A DNA stretch of 64,000 nt from contig CM022948.1 in the NCBI GenBank assembly GCA_012931725.1, positions 91,904,215 through 91,968,214 on the forward strand, in the 5' to 3' direction. This DNA is from Litsea cubeba (lineage: Eukaryota > Streptophyta > Magnoliopsida > Laurales > Lauraceae). Positions 1 to 11,505 of this stretch are shown here, in pieces (positions within the stretch are counted from its first letter, which is position 1; every line of letters begins with the position of its first letter). The translations under genes and the position numbers were made by a program. Below the pieces are notes generated by a model. It was given only the letters and a program-made list of their open reading frames with translations, made no database searches and had not been told where the DNA came from.

Positions 1-115
1 TGTCAAACAGAATGTCTTTCCTAGAGGAGTGGTTTTGTAGCTGAGCAAGGGAATGATGTTAGGTTTTGGATTGATGATGGGGTGAGAGTGAGCCTATTAG
101 GTGATTTTTTCCCTA

Positions 116-430
116 GGCTTGTTTGGATAGGCAAAAAATAGAGTAAAGTGAAGTTAAATGGGCCCTAACAATTTAAAATTTCAACTCTACCCTATTTGGA
201 TGAGTCTGACCCAACTAATGAAGTATTGTTCTCAGCCACATATACTCCATTTCACTTCAACCCTAAATACTTCCATTTTCTTGAGTAAAAGTGGATTCTG
301 CTCCATACCTTAACTTTACAAGAAGCATCCAAATAGAGTGAAGTGAAGTACTCTGTCTTCACAATTCCACTTCACTCCTCATGTGAAATCTAGTTAACTT
401 TACTCCACTCCTCATTTATCCAAACAAGCC
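116..430. mobile_element. MITE inserted in the LINE, CTA target duplication
   Basis: The ends are inverted repeats: GGCTTGTTTGGATA at the left, TATCCAAACAAGCC (with one substitution) at the right. Both are flanked by CTA (113-115 and 431-433). Removing the 315 bp plus one CTA rejoins the LINE reading around FFP. A 3-bp target site and this terminus suit a Harbinger/Tourist-like MITE. There is no coding capacity. Confidence 0.7.
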
Positions 431-667
431 CTAAGGTGCTTGGAGTAAGTGTTATGTGGCGAGGGGAAATTGTATGTCCTCAGTAGTGTCGTCTAGGAGA
501 GCTCTATGGAGTTGTTGGGTCTTCTTTCTTACATTTTTTATTTTAGGGAAGGCAATGATGTTTGGATTTCAAAGCCCTCCATATAGGGGAAGCGTTTGTG
601 TGGGTTTAGTGGGTGCCACCCGGGGGATTAGTCCTGTTGGGTCAAAGACCTCAGGGATACCCATGTT

Positions 668-696
668 ATCAATATATATATATATATATATATATT
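668..696. repeat. (AT)n microsatellite
   Basis: An uninterrupted alternating AT tract lies inside the decayed LINE. It generates the isoleucine/tyrosine run of a spurious ORF and has no coding meaning. Confidence 0.9.
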
Positions 697-1967
697 GGGG
701 AAGTTTTTGGTGAAGACTTTCTACTTGGCTTTGGAGGGATTGCCTGAACCAGGACTGTGGTCGGGGTTGGTTCCTCTTGGAGTTGAGGCTTTTTTTTATT
801 GGTTGACAATTATTGGAAAGATGTTAACTACAAGCAATCTTAGAAGGTGAGGCATGAGTCATACAACATTTCAAAGTTGTGTGATGCGCAGAAAGAAAGA
901 GGAGATGCTACATCATTTGTCTTCATTTTGAGGTCGCTTCTCTTTTTTTGGGGTCACTTCATCCGTAGGTGTGGGCCAGCATAATGTTTCCTACGTGCTT
1001 CGTTCAAGGTAATGCAGTCTTGGTTGGGGGGCCAGGTTGGGGGGCCATTCTTTGGATTTGGGCTCCTGTTTTGGATGTTTTTTCATTTGCTATCCTTTAG
1101 TCGGTTTGGAGGGAGAGGAATGAGAAGATATTCAGGGGCACTACATCTTCAACTGTAGACTTGATATCGAGGGTGAATTAATGGCTACAACGTGGCCCTT
1201 GGTAAGACAGGAGTTCATTAAGTTGAAACATTATTTTCAATTGGGAAGCTTGCTTGATGTGGTTCGATAAAAGGAGAGGAGATCGACATTTTGTTCTTCC
1301 CTTCTGCTCGGGGTGTTACATTCTAATGTAAATGGAGCTGCTAAAGGCAAACTGGGACCAGTGAACATCAGAGGCGTGCTTTGCAATAGTAAGGGTGAAG
1401 TGTTGACTATGTTTTCTAAGCATGTAGGTGTCTGAGGCACCAATGAGTAGAAGTGTCGGCTATCTTAGAAGCCTCCAAATCTTTCTGATTTCTTTCCAAG
1501 ACACGTTAATTGTGGAAAGTGATTTGTCTAATGCGATTGAAAGGGTCTCTTACGACGAGTCAAGGCCTTGGAAATTTCAGATTTATTTTAATGAGATTAA
1601 GGAATTGTCCTCTCATATGCATGTTGTTTTCCTCAATGAGGTTAGATTAGCCAATAGTATGGTGGATGCTCTAGCTAAGCAAGGGGTGGATAGAGTATCT
1701 TGTGGATGATTTCTAATGAAATTGATTGGTGGGTTGGGGTATAATGGTCTCATACGCTTGTTTCTTGGTCGTTGTTCTATGTATAATTTCTCTTTTTTAA
1801 TAAAATTTTACTTTTTTATCAATCCAAAAATAAAAAAGATCTACATTAATAGGCTCAACCAAAATATTTCATTTTTTATTCTTTTTTTTCTCTCAGAGGT
1901 ATTTCAATTAAGTGTTGCATATTTCTCCATAAAACAAATAAAAAGATGAAAGGAAGTGCAAACTTAC

Positions 1968-3312
1968 TGCCTTGTAGTTGTTATGGAACGTAACCAATCT
2001 CTTAGGCATAAACTATGGAAAGCTCTGCTGCAGTTGGGACCATCACAGGTATAGTCAGGGCCATTTCCACTCATAAGTCCAAGTTCATCATCTTCATAAA
2101 CATCAGAAGTCCATCAGATGAATGAATGGACAGATTGATTCCATAATATCAAATAGGGTTGATCTTACCAACTGGAAGGTACTGAGCATAACAGATGCCA
2201 CAATCAATTTGTTGATCATCCATCTTGACATCAGGAGGTCTGGGTAGAGGAGCCTCCAGTAAGTTGGAAAGATTTTCAGGGAATGGTTTCTCATTCATCC
2301 TACAGAACAGAATCAGATTCTTCAGTTATCATTCATAGATATCAAAGGAAATCAAGTAGTACAGATGTGTCAAACAGGAAACATATTACAATGAGCAATC
2401 ATATCAGACTATTTTAGGGTGCATTTAGATGTACCACAAATTCCATGCAGCTTGCAAATTTTGGAAAAAAAAGTATTTATCAATTCCATCATACATTTGA
2501 AGCAGCAGATAATCTGAAACTGCATCAGATTGGATCCTGACAATCTGCCTTTCCCACTCAATCTATTAATGGACAAGATTGTTGGCATTGACTTCAATTG
2601 AATGGTCCAGAAAGCATCACTTAACAAAATAGGTCCAATCTTTACAATTGTTATTGTTATCATTCAACATATTAGGTGTAATCCTTGTGGTTGGATTCAC
2701 AACACTCAGTTGGGGTTGGGGTTGTGGCTGCGAGGTAGAACTTTCTCCCCCTTGAAGATTTTTTTTTATTGTTTTTTTTTATTTTTTATGGTAGAAGACA
2801 GTCCTCTAAGTTAACACGAAGTGTTAGATACCATGAAGCAACCCAAAACCTTAAGCTAATTGGCGGAAGGCCTAAACAGTTATATGAAGCCTTGTCAAAC
2901 CCATTACTTGGGTGATGTGGGATGTGAGACTTTCCCAACACTCCCCCTCACATGCAGGCCCAACATACTTCATGGACAGCCCGCCACGTGGGCTACACAA
3001 GAATGATAGAAACCCGCTCTGATACCATGAACCCAACCCAAAAGCTTAAGCTCATAGGTGGAAGACCCAAACAAGTATATGAAGCCCTGTCAAACTCATT
3101 ACTTGGGCAATGTGGGACGTGGGAATTTCTTGACATGAAGGACTCCAGAAACAACCATTGAAGAGATCTGATTTGAGTAAACACATTCCTACAAATCAGA
3201 TTGAATAGATTTGGAAGCACACACAACAACCAAATACCCACCAGGACAGCCTTCCCACACAAAGCACCAACAAACTTGATGTTACTCAGGCACATCTAGG
3301 GATTTAGTCATA

Positions 3313-3368
<56 letters not shown>

Positions 3369-6300
3369 GGGGGGGGGGTTTAAACTACCATTTATGCACC
3401 AAAAATCTAGCCTTGCCGAAACTGACAAGAAGGATCACCTGTCCGCGTATGTTCGGCTATGGCTAGGGTTAAAAAGGAAGCACTGCAGGTTGATTATGGA
3501 AGACTCAAAATTGAGGGCTTGAAATAGAATAAACAGTTCAGCAGCTTGTCAAAGGCAAAAACACAGGTAGGCAACATATAGATACTGCCAAACTCCAATA
3601 TTCAATCTTGTGTATGGGAGTTGGACCAGGGGCTGCCATACGTCAAACCCAACTTCCTTAATCCACATGATCTCAAAGACAAAGGAATCAAGTCTCCACA
3701 AGGCAGTCATACTCAAGAAACCTTCTCTCAAAGCCGAAACAAAACATCAAGTTTGGGCCTTTGGCTAAGGTTAGGAACCTCCAAAAAACTGATTTCCTTC
3801 ATATCTGCTCTGTTGGAATCCTTTGTATGAGAGTTCTTCAGAATTGTAGGCTCTGATACCCAGTTACAACAATTGATGCTAAATAACTAGGTTTTTTTTT
3901 TTTTTAAACTGAAGTGTCAGAAAAAGCCCTAAACCAGAAGAGAGAATAAATAGAGAGAGAAGGGAAATTAGAATAAAAGAAGAAGGTTGTAGCCCTCGAG
4001 GATGGGTGACCATCTCAATATATAGCTTTCTCATAATTTCAGAAATTACAAAAAATCACCTGTGAATACTAGCAGGTAGCAATTACATAAAACCCCCAAA
4101 AGGCATTGATTGACAAATAAGTCCTAACTAATAACAGGGACTCAGGGAGGACCAATCACATTGACCGACCCCTAATTCATTTATCTTCTTGTCTTTCTTA
4201 CTTCCCATTAGTTTGATACAAATCCATTTGCACAGTTAAGCAAAATTTTTTTATTAAACATAAGATACCTTCCCAAACTTAAAAGGCAAAAAAAAAAAAA
4301 CAACCACGTTTTCAGATGAAAACTCATTTCCTCTGCAGCCATGAACAAATGCAAGCATGCACATGCCATATGTTGTCAATAGCAGAATAAAATTGGCAAG
4401 AAAACATCAAAAAGATTGAAACATACCATCTTCTGCTATTTCTCCTCCATTTTTGTCTTATAGAATCTATAATAGAGTCTGGACCTAAAAAACGGCACCT
4501 GGGAAAACTTGACCTGAATTAAGAGTTGATAACATAAGCAGTCTAACAGTTAATTCAAGAGGCAAGAAAAAAAGGTTACTCTGGTAGAGATCTTGAGTTG
4601 CAAGGATCTATGGACACTAAAAGATAGCATTCGTTTCCTGCATGAATTAGTATGATTAGTTGTTATCATATCAGTGCGACCACATGATGGGAAGCAACAA
4701 TATGAGTGCAACCAACCAACAAACAAACACTCACCTATGCAGATTTGGCGAAACGAGGCAGCATGAGATGGCTGCCCAGGATCAATGACCCAAAGAACCT
4801 TGTCGATATCATCTAACGTGGACCAAAATTCCTGCAGTTTCTCCAAATGCTAGGTACAGTTGCAGAGAAGGTACACAATCATAAGCACAAAAGTCTGTGT
4901 ACATATAATGAAAGAACCCTTGAGGAAGGAAAGCACAACCCATTTTACAAGATTTGATTGATATACCTTATGGAACTGACTCAAAACGTCTTTCAGTCTT
5001 GACTTTACTGACCATTGTAGCTCACAAACATAAGGCACATCCTGAACAAGAAACCACTAGAGATTTGTATCAGAGGCATGCCGCCCAAGATGTTACTTAT
5101 GCACATTAAAATGAAAGGAATTAAAGTAGTATCTTTTAGTATTTTGCAACAACTTTTGTTTATGATGCTCTAGGAATGATGACTGCACATTGTTACACTC
5201 TCTTCAAGAGGAAAGAATTGCAGGAGGAAATAAGAGTAACAAGAAGGTTGGTGCAAAAAATCGCAGAGATTGTGAAAAACTTGGCTGAGTGAAAGACCAG
5301 ATTGGCGGGGTATTCATAACACAGGGCAAGATTCTGACCTAGGACTTACGAAACAAAAACTGGCCAACCCAACTAAGTACCGTTTTAACCAAGCATGTTT
5401 TAGTCACTGAAACCAAATTCCTTCAAGTATAAGAGATTGGGATCATTGAATGTATCATTTTATGATGTTTTGGTTGAAGGAAAGAGAAAAAGAAGAATAA
5501 GATATTTGAAATAAAATAACTACATTACTCACTATTATTGTTTTAGTAAGCCAAAATCTAACAGTACAGAGAATGATGCTCCATGTATTCCAAAGTAAGT
5601 TCCCGTACTAAAGTTCATGTTGTGGTGCAAGGTAATTCAAGGCAGCAAAAACTACTCTCAAGAGTGAGAGGTTACTTCTTTTAAGAGCATTATATTATGC
5701 AAGCCTGCAACATTTTATTAGAATATAATAAAGTAAGCTCATTTTGCTATCAACCATCATATAGACATATTAGAAAACACATCAAAATATTTACTTAAAC
5801 TATGGAAACAAACCGATGCAACTGAGGGTGCACATTCAGGGTAATTTGGTGGCAATGCTATCTCCAAAATATGTGCTTTGCCCTTTTCATCTCTGACATA
5901 TGAAAAAATATGATTAGTGTAGCTCGTCTAAAACAAATGGTTAAGAGGAAAAAAGAAACTAAAAGGAAACCATAGTACACTAGCACATAGGGCCCTTGTG
6001 TTTGGCTGGTATTGAATCCATAGAAATTCTAAGCATTTTCCCTCTATCAAAGGGTTTAAACACGAAGAAGTAAAGGACAAGATACACAAATGGCTATCAA
6101 ATAGTCCCCTTCATAGGAAATGATTATCCTACCATAGCCCTAGTAAATCAAACAGGGTTCCCATTTCACCTCCTTATATCGCGCACTCCTCACCTCTTTA
6201 ATATTCCTTCATTGGAACACGCTTTAGAATGAATTCCTAGGAATTCAATACAAAGTAGGTGTATGGGCCCATCAAAGATTTTCACTTTACACTACTATGA

Positions 6301-8373
6301 AACACAATGATTTAACACAAAAAATTTTAAACTGCAACCAAACACTAGCAAATTATTTTTTAAAAAGACTGAAGAGAACAAAACATTTTACTAAAATCAC
6401 GTTATTGATTTGGATACTCATAAATTCTTAAATCTAGACAAAATATAGTTGTTAATAAATTCATGTTCAATCTTTCATTTCATCATCATCATCACAAGAG
6501 CCCATAGGTCTGTTTAAATATGCTTATTCATAATTCACAGTCAATTCTTTGCAATTCATATCACAAAAAGAGAGAGAACCCACAGAAAAGTTCTTCATGA
6601 ATCAATTTATTTTAGCATGGAAATTTGATTTTAATACAGGAGGTTAGCATGGTAAGGCCTTGGTTCAAACATAAACAAACATCCTTTAAGATGCCGGCTA
6701 AGAAAAAATCATAAATTGAAACAGTGATGACAGCAATAATACTAGCAATAATGATGTTTGATGATGATCATCATCATTAAATGGAACTCAATAGTTTATA
6801 ATGATTTACATCTTACACTATGCGGAAGGACAGAGAGGTGAGATCTTCCTCAAAGCTTGCTAGATGTTGCCATCCAATCTCTTCTATCTGTACACAGAAA
6901 CAAACAAGGTTAATGCATTCTATTACATTTCTTTTTGAGAAGATAACAATTTAAATATTATTAAAATAGAAAATTGCAGATATTATCTACGAGTATTAGA
7001 TTTATGGCTCTCGATCAAGTAATACTAGACAGCTGGTAAGAAATCAAATCAACATACAAATGATGCAGACACATGGTGCCTTCTTTATCAGAGTATTAAA
7101 GTTAATCAAGAAATCAAAGTTCATAATTCTACTAGATATTGTTGATAATATACCACATCTTGTTCCCATCGCTATCATTGTACTGAAGTTCCATAGACAT
7201 CACATCACCACCACCACCACCACCATCATCAGAGCTTCATCGTATTTTTCTAGGGTCGGCATTGAGAATTTTATTTCTCCACCCTTCCCTCTTTAGGGCT
7301 AAGTTCTATGTGACTTCACAATTAATATGTTACTTATAAATACTTCATTCAAAGCTGTTATTTCCCCATTTTAGTGCCTCATACTTGCAACACTTTTGTT
7401 CTTTGTACAAGGGCTGTTTCATACATCCCTCAAGACTCACAAGACCTACCGATCCAGGCCAAACCAATATCTAAAGTTAACTAAAGATAGAAAAGATAAA
7501 TCCAAGAGCAAGATTTTGAGCTTCATTTGAAGAACAGATATAGATACAACCCAAAAGGAAGATCCACAACCAAGAAGTGGCTGCTTGCAATCAGTCAACA
7601 ACATCTTACTGCTCCAATAAAGTAGGATTATGTAAAGGAGAAGTATACTTTCCAATAAAGTAAATGTCTCAACGGGAAAGGCAATGGTTATGTAAAGGAG
7701 AAGTATACTTTCCGATAAAGTAAAAATGAGTTTGTTTTCATGAGGTAAAGTAATTTGAAGTGGGATAAGAAGTCAACAAATGGTAAAATAACCACTTTAC
7801 TTGTGTTTGTGGATAAAATTTTGTGGCTGCTAGTAAACTAAAAGTACAAATTCTTTTGGTGGCTGGGACTTCCCTTTCCCACTTGTTGTGACTAACCAAA
7901 CGTGGATAAGGTAAAAAATAAAATAAAATCTGATAGATAAGATTACTTTCCCACAAATTTTACTTTACCTTGTGAAAAACAAACATTTCCTTAACAAAAA
8001 GGGAGAATACTAAGGCATAGACTCGAGGGTCCGGACCGTCCGGTACATATAGGCCCGACAAAATATAGGAGCTTGGTCCTCTTAACTAAATCATGGGGTG
8101 ACAAGCACATATCCCAAAAAGAGATTAGAACACATGAAGCCAACACCAGATAGATTAGTTACGGCCACAAGGGTTCAATGACAACTACGAATGCAACGCA
8201 CGCTGATGATAAATGATCACAAAACAAACTAGAAGTCTTAAGTCATGGTATCACGTTTGCTGCTCGAACCTTGAATGAAAGAAATAAATAGCCAAGAAAA
8301 GAATTCCTGTTTCTGCAATGACTGTGCTCACCTCGGAATACACATTTCGGTAAAAAGCAGATGATGGAGCCAT
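1968..8373 (-). CDS. FANCL: FANCL, Fanconi anaemia E3 ubiquitin ligase, nine of about ten exons (3' partial)
   Basis: FANCL is the RING-type E3 that monoubiquitinates FANCD2/FANCI in nuclear interstrand-crosslink repair. Minus-strand exons: 8373-8332 (ATG, MAPSSAFYRNVYSE), 6887-6817, 5892-5814, 5041-4967, 4849-4735, 4637-4580, 4498-4427, 2299-2169, 2091-1968. All introns are GT-AG and every exon phase agrees, giving 255 codons without a stop. The N-terminal ELF and central UBC-RWD regions read VLWVIDPGQP and RSLPECRFLG. The C-terminal RING starts CGICYAQYLPVDDELG and continues YTCDGPNCSRAFHSLCL-RDWLRSITTTRQ. Ligands seen are about C204, C207, C230, C235, H240 and C243. The last exon, which should supply the final CPYC pair, is not found left of 1968, where a LINE sits. 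Usual plant length is about 300 residues. Introns hold many repeats. The reading frame itself looks functional. Confidence 0.93.
2834..3135 (-). mobile_element. TRIM: miniature LTR retrotransposon in FANCL intron 7
   Basis: Two direct repeats of 107 and 108 bp (2834-2940 and 3028-3135) start TGAA and end ACA. Between them are only 87 bp. Next to the left repeat is CTCCCCCTCACATG, which on the minus strand is a purine-rich polypurine tract. Next to the right repeat is GCTCTGATACCA (3016-3027), the minus-strand copy of the primer-binding site for initiator tRNA-Met. This is the complete cis-acting set of an LTR element with no coding region, oriented on the minus strand like FANCL. The repeats differ at roughly one base in six, so it is old. 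A degenerate third TAGATACCA lies just left of 2834, perhaps a trace of a longer tandem form. Confidence 0.75.
3313..3378. repeat. G54 homopolymer run followed by TT and G10
   Basis: There are 54 consecutive G (3313-3366), then TT, then ten more G. The run lies in FANCL intron 7. Such a run could form stacked quadruplexes, but it is also a classic site of sequencing or assembly artefact; the stated length should not be trusted. Confidence 0.9.
3390..4170 (-). mobile_element. Decayed LTR-element fragment with initiator-Met primer site
   Basis: GGCTCTGATACCCA (3849-3862) is a primer-binding-site complement with one change from the initiator tRNA-Met motif. An AT- and purine-rich LTR-like stretch follows to about 4170. 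The bases before it have no long frame. The opposite LTR was not found, so borders are approximate. Confidence 0.35.
5990..6346. mobile_element. Possible MITE in FANCL intron 2
   Basis: GTGTTTGGCTG near the left edge and CAACCAAACAC near the right form an 11-bp inverted pair with one mismatch around non-coding AT-rich DNA. No clear target duplication was found, so this is tentative. Confidence 0.3.
7199..7230. repeat. (CAC)n/(CAT)n microsatellite
   Basis: CAC triplets followed by CAT triplets, in FANCL intron 1. Non-coding. Confidence 0.7.
7725..7990. mobile_element. MITE in FANCL intron 1
   Basis: The left end, with TTTGTTTTCATGAGGTAAAG, pairs with the right end, CTTTACCTTGTGAAAAACAA, as imperfect inverted repeats of about 25 bp. 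The interior is AT-rich and non-coding. Its right part is present again at about 41763-41970 in the displaced FANCL fragment, so insertion predates that duplication. Confidence 0.5.
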
Positions 8374-8982
8374 TCTTTCCTCCTCCTAGCTTGCACAATA
8401 AGTCCTGAAATCAAAAACAAAAACACATAGGAAACAAATGTAAGATATGACAAGTTTCAACCACAAACAACAACTAAAAGGGAAAAATCTGGGTAGATGG
8501 TGTTATCACACACATAACGCTATCAATCAACAGGTGTTTGTGTTATGCGTCGTCCCAATGTAGATTGATGATGCCCCAAGATCTTCTATACGGAGAAATG
8601 CCTGTTCGTCATTTCATCAAGCAGATGGCGGGCATTTTTTCACGTCCCTCCTGCTTGCGTTTCCCGCTTTATTCTAATTCAAGGTGATGGTGGGGCTTAC
8701 TTTTAAAAAACCCACACAAAATAAACTCCCTCCCAAAGTCCCAAGAATCCAAAATAGGGCATCCTCAAATTTTAATTTTATCAAAACAGGAGTTGGTCCC
8801 ACCATAAAATTATTACTTTGGATTAACTATTTGATTAAAAAATATAATTAGTACATTTTATACATATTCATCGATCGTATTTTATTAAATGATCGTACAG
8901 TGGGACCAATACATATTTAAATAAAATTTTAGGATATCTCATAAATTTAGATGGAATTTATTTTGAAGGCTTGAATTTTCAG

Positions 8983-9163
8983 GGGAGGGAAGGCGACCAT
9001 CAATTTCTCTCTTTTAACTAAGGATTTCCCTTTATCGAAGCCTGAGGCCGAGAGGATGCGGACTCTGTTTTATAAGAGTAAGTCCAGATGGCCTGAAATT
9101 CGTGCCCGGGCTGTGGCACGGATTCCGGGGGGCCATTGGATCCCAGCTCGTTTTATAAAGTGA
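8983..9163 (+). CDS. Possible 3' exon or short coding remnant, unknown function
   Basis: An open frame of 58 codons from 8987 ends at TGA 9161-9163 and follows a good acceptor (TTGAATTTTCAG). It has an internal ATG at 9056, a mixed hydrophilic composition (KPEAERMRTLFYKSKSRW, then PGGHWIPARF) and higher GC than its surroundings. It lies about 600 bp upstream of FANCL, divergently oriented. I do not recognise the family. It could be a terminal exon of a lost gene, a captured fragment or chance. Confidence 0.25.
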
Positions 9164-9394
9164 TTTTCATGCCTATGCGTGATGTTGACTTTGGAATTGA
9201 AGGCCCATTGTAAAGGGCCCACCTTTGTGTTATGAGGAATGCTGAACGAATAGAGCCCACAATTGTGCTGTGGGCCACTGTTGACACCTGAAATGGATTT
9301 CTATAAATTACTTATAAGTCGTGATGGAATTGCTCACGGTCCACTCAATTCAATGTGGGTGCTTACCCACATAGGAGCTGGTGGAGTGGTATAA

Positions 9395-10619
9395 GGGCAC
9401 GTTTGACAACGGTCTTAGGGTCGGAATCCTCACCCAAAATCCACAGTAGTGCAGATTTTCTTGTTTGGTTCATCATGAATTTCCATGAAGATGGATTGCA
9501 GACTTTTTGATTATTTGTAGAGTCAGACCTCCCCCATAGGATCCATGGAATCAGCGTATGGTAGAATTTGCAGAGCTACAGTGTGCTGGACGTTAAAATT
9601 GATCAGACCGGTTTTGTGTTTTTTTTTTATGGGCCCCACAATCAAGATCTGAACCGATGATTATGTTAATAAGGTTCATAACGGCTATGTCCCAAAATTT
9701 CAGCCGTTGATTCATCTTAGATTACGAGATATTAAAAAGAAATTCATGGACAGTAATGATAAGGATAGTTTACAGTTAATGTGGCCCTAATAAGTTTTTG
9801 CTTTGAGAATGTACCTTTTAGATTCCCTAATCAAGATCCAAACCGTTAGTCACCTTTAAAAACTCCAAAACGGCCACCTCACCAAATATCAGCCGTTGAA
9901 TCATCTTATATCTCGAGATGTGTGCCAAAAGTCATTACTGTTCAAACTAATATTCAAAACAGTCCCTTTTTTGGTTTTATGTGGGGTCCACGATCAAGAT
10001 CCAAACCGGTCATTAGTTCTGAAGGTCAACCACCGTAGGGTGACCAAATTTCAACCGTTGATTCCTCTTATATCTCGGGATATGTGCCAAACACGTTTGA
10101 TTGTTACACTAATATTGAAGACGGTAATAAAAACAGTTTGTTTTTTTTTTTTTTTTTTTTTGTTTCTGTGGGTTCCACGATCAAGATCCAAAACCAGTCA
10201 TTAGTTCTGGAAGGTCAAACATGGCAAGGTGACCAAATTTCAACCGTTGATTCATCTTATATCTCGAGATATGTTCCAAAACATCTTACTGTTTACACTA
10301 AGTTTAAAAATGAAAATAAAAATAGTCATTTTTCCAAATCTTCTGGTTCATGTGGGGTCCAAAATCATGATCGAAACCAGTCATTAGTTCGGGACGGTCA
10401 AACACGGTAAGGTGACCAAATTTCAATCGTTGATCCTTACTGTATCTTGAATATTTGTAAAATCATCCATTGGATTATGCTTTCTACGAATTGTAGGAAT
10501 CCTTGCTCCGTCCAAACCTGGAACTATCATCAAGAATCCTACCTAATTCTTTGGAGATGGAGAGAATCCTCTAAACAGAGGATTCCTCCCCCTAGCATGG
10601 AACGTTGCCAAACGTGCCC
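9395..10619. mobile_element. 1.2-kb non-autonomous PIF/Harbinger-like element
   Basis: The left end GGGCACGTTTGACAACG and the right end CGTTGCCAAACGTGCCC are 17-bp inverted repeats with one mismatch. Both sides carry the target duplication TAA (9392-9394 and 10620-10622), as for Harbinger-type elements. The 1225-bp interior has no transposase. It is built of diverged direct repeats of about 170 bp around the phrases GATCAAGATCCAAACC, CAAATTTCAACCGTTGAT and ATATCTCGAGATATG (copies near 9830, 9990, 10170 and 10350). Confidence 0.8.
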
Positions 10620-10639
10620 TAAGGGATGAGTATGCTCTA

Positions 10640-11300
10640 CATGTGTTGTATTCAAAATTTGCTTTATATTTAGGGGCATTCGGCGATAGGTCCCTGAACA
10701 TATCACTTTATTCCCTTAGGTCCACAAAAAAAAGTCATGCAGCCAAATGTCCCTCTCACACTTATTCATACCTGAAATGACCAATTTACCCTTATCTTTA
10801 AGTAACCCAAACCGTCACACACTTGTGTCAGCCGTTTGTTCCTTTCTGGCACGCGTCCCGAGAGAAGAAGGAAACTGCAGCACGTGGGTTCGTCTTCCTC
10901 TTTATCCTGATGACGCGCGGAACTCGAGACATGATGAGAAAAACACAAAAGAAAACAAGACGTGTTCTCTTTGGTGTTTTTCCTGATGGCGAGCGGAACT
11001 CGAGGCAACACAAAGAAGTAAATGGGAACACTTCTCCCTTGCTGATAACGTACTCACGATTTCTGTGCCTAACAAGAAAACGCCAGTCGTCCTTTTTCCT
11101 TCCCACGAGTTGCAGAAAACAAAAACGAAGGGCCCTCTGCCCTACGAAAGTCTTCGATCTACTCCGATCTAAATCGTGACTTTGCGATCCAAACCATCGA
11201 GACGCACGGTACCAAGCTCTGATACCAAGTGGCATTCGTGCCAAGTGGGAGATTGTAGGATAGAGAGCGAGGATTGGTGAGGGAGAGGAGATAGAAGAGC
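10640..11300 (-). mobile_element. Unassigned repeat DNA with an LTR primer-binding site
   Basis: GCTCTGATACCA at 11216-11227 is the minus-strand form of the initiator tRNA-Met primer site, followed two bases later by TGGCATTC, a plausible LTR edge. The sequence to its left has open frames on both strands but no recognisable gag motif, so these frames are not annotated. A TAGGTCCCTGA at 10689-10699 is mirrored at 12341-12351 and could mark ends of a Mutator-type element enclosing the PSAF fragment. Confidence 0.3.
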
Positions 11301-11326
11301 TTAGTTGCAGGTTTTACTGAGAAGGA

Positions 11327-11505
11327 AATTTATCTGAGTTTTTGTATAGTTTATCTGAGTTTTTGACAAATTTATCTGAGTTCTGTTCAGATAAACTTAT
11401 TTCAGAACTCAGATAAATTTGACAGAAACTCAGATAAATTTCACATAACTCAGATAAATTTGACAGAAACTTAGATAAATTTGACAGAAACTCAGATAAA
11501 TTTGA
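11327..11505. repeat. Inverted array of a TTTATCTGAGTT unit
   Basis: About three units of TTTATCTGAGTTT on the left face about six units of AACTCAGATAAATTTGACAG on the right, meeting near 11385-11405. The whole is a repeat-rich imperfect palindrome of about 180 bp, able to form hairpins in several registers. Confidence 0.7.

Larger units (their letters stand above)
1..1845 (+). mobile_element. LINE (non-LTR retrotransposon) 3' remnant, decayed
   Basis: The plus strand carries broken pieces of the 3' half of a plant L1-type LINE ORF2. Bases 50-112 read GNDVRFWIDDG and then LLGDFFP, as in the zf-RVT region that follows reverse transcriptase. Around 1100-1180 the sequence reads VWRERNEKIFRGT, the usual linker before RNase H. 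Bases 1310-1709 read as a plant RNase H-like domain (NGAAKGKLGPVNIRGVL, then after a frameshift IVESDLSNAI and RLANSMVDALAKQGV). An A/T-rich tail with AATAAA follows at about 1796-1845. Stops and frameshifts are frequent, so it is inactive. The 5' part lies outside the window. It is antisense to FANCL and sits beyond FANCL exon 9, so it is probably an insertion in the last FANCL intron. Confidence 0.8.

Noticed and set aside
456..713. 85-codon frame ending in an Ile-Tyr run
   Set aside because: The end is a translated AT microsatellite and the start lies in decayed LINE sequence.
9896..10410. Two overlapping frames of 102 and 108 codons
   Set aside because: They lie in the internal repeats of the Harbinger-like element and include a translated poly-T run.
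10828..11244. 138-codon minus-strand frame
   Set aside because: The composition is arginine-rich from GC-skewed repeat DNA, a competing plus-strand frame exists, and it crosses an LTR primer site.
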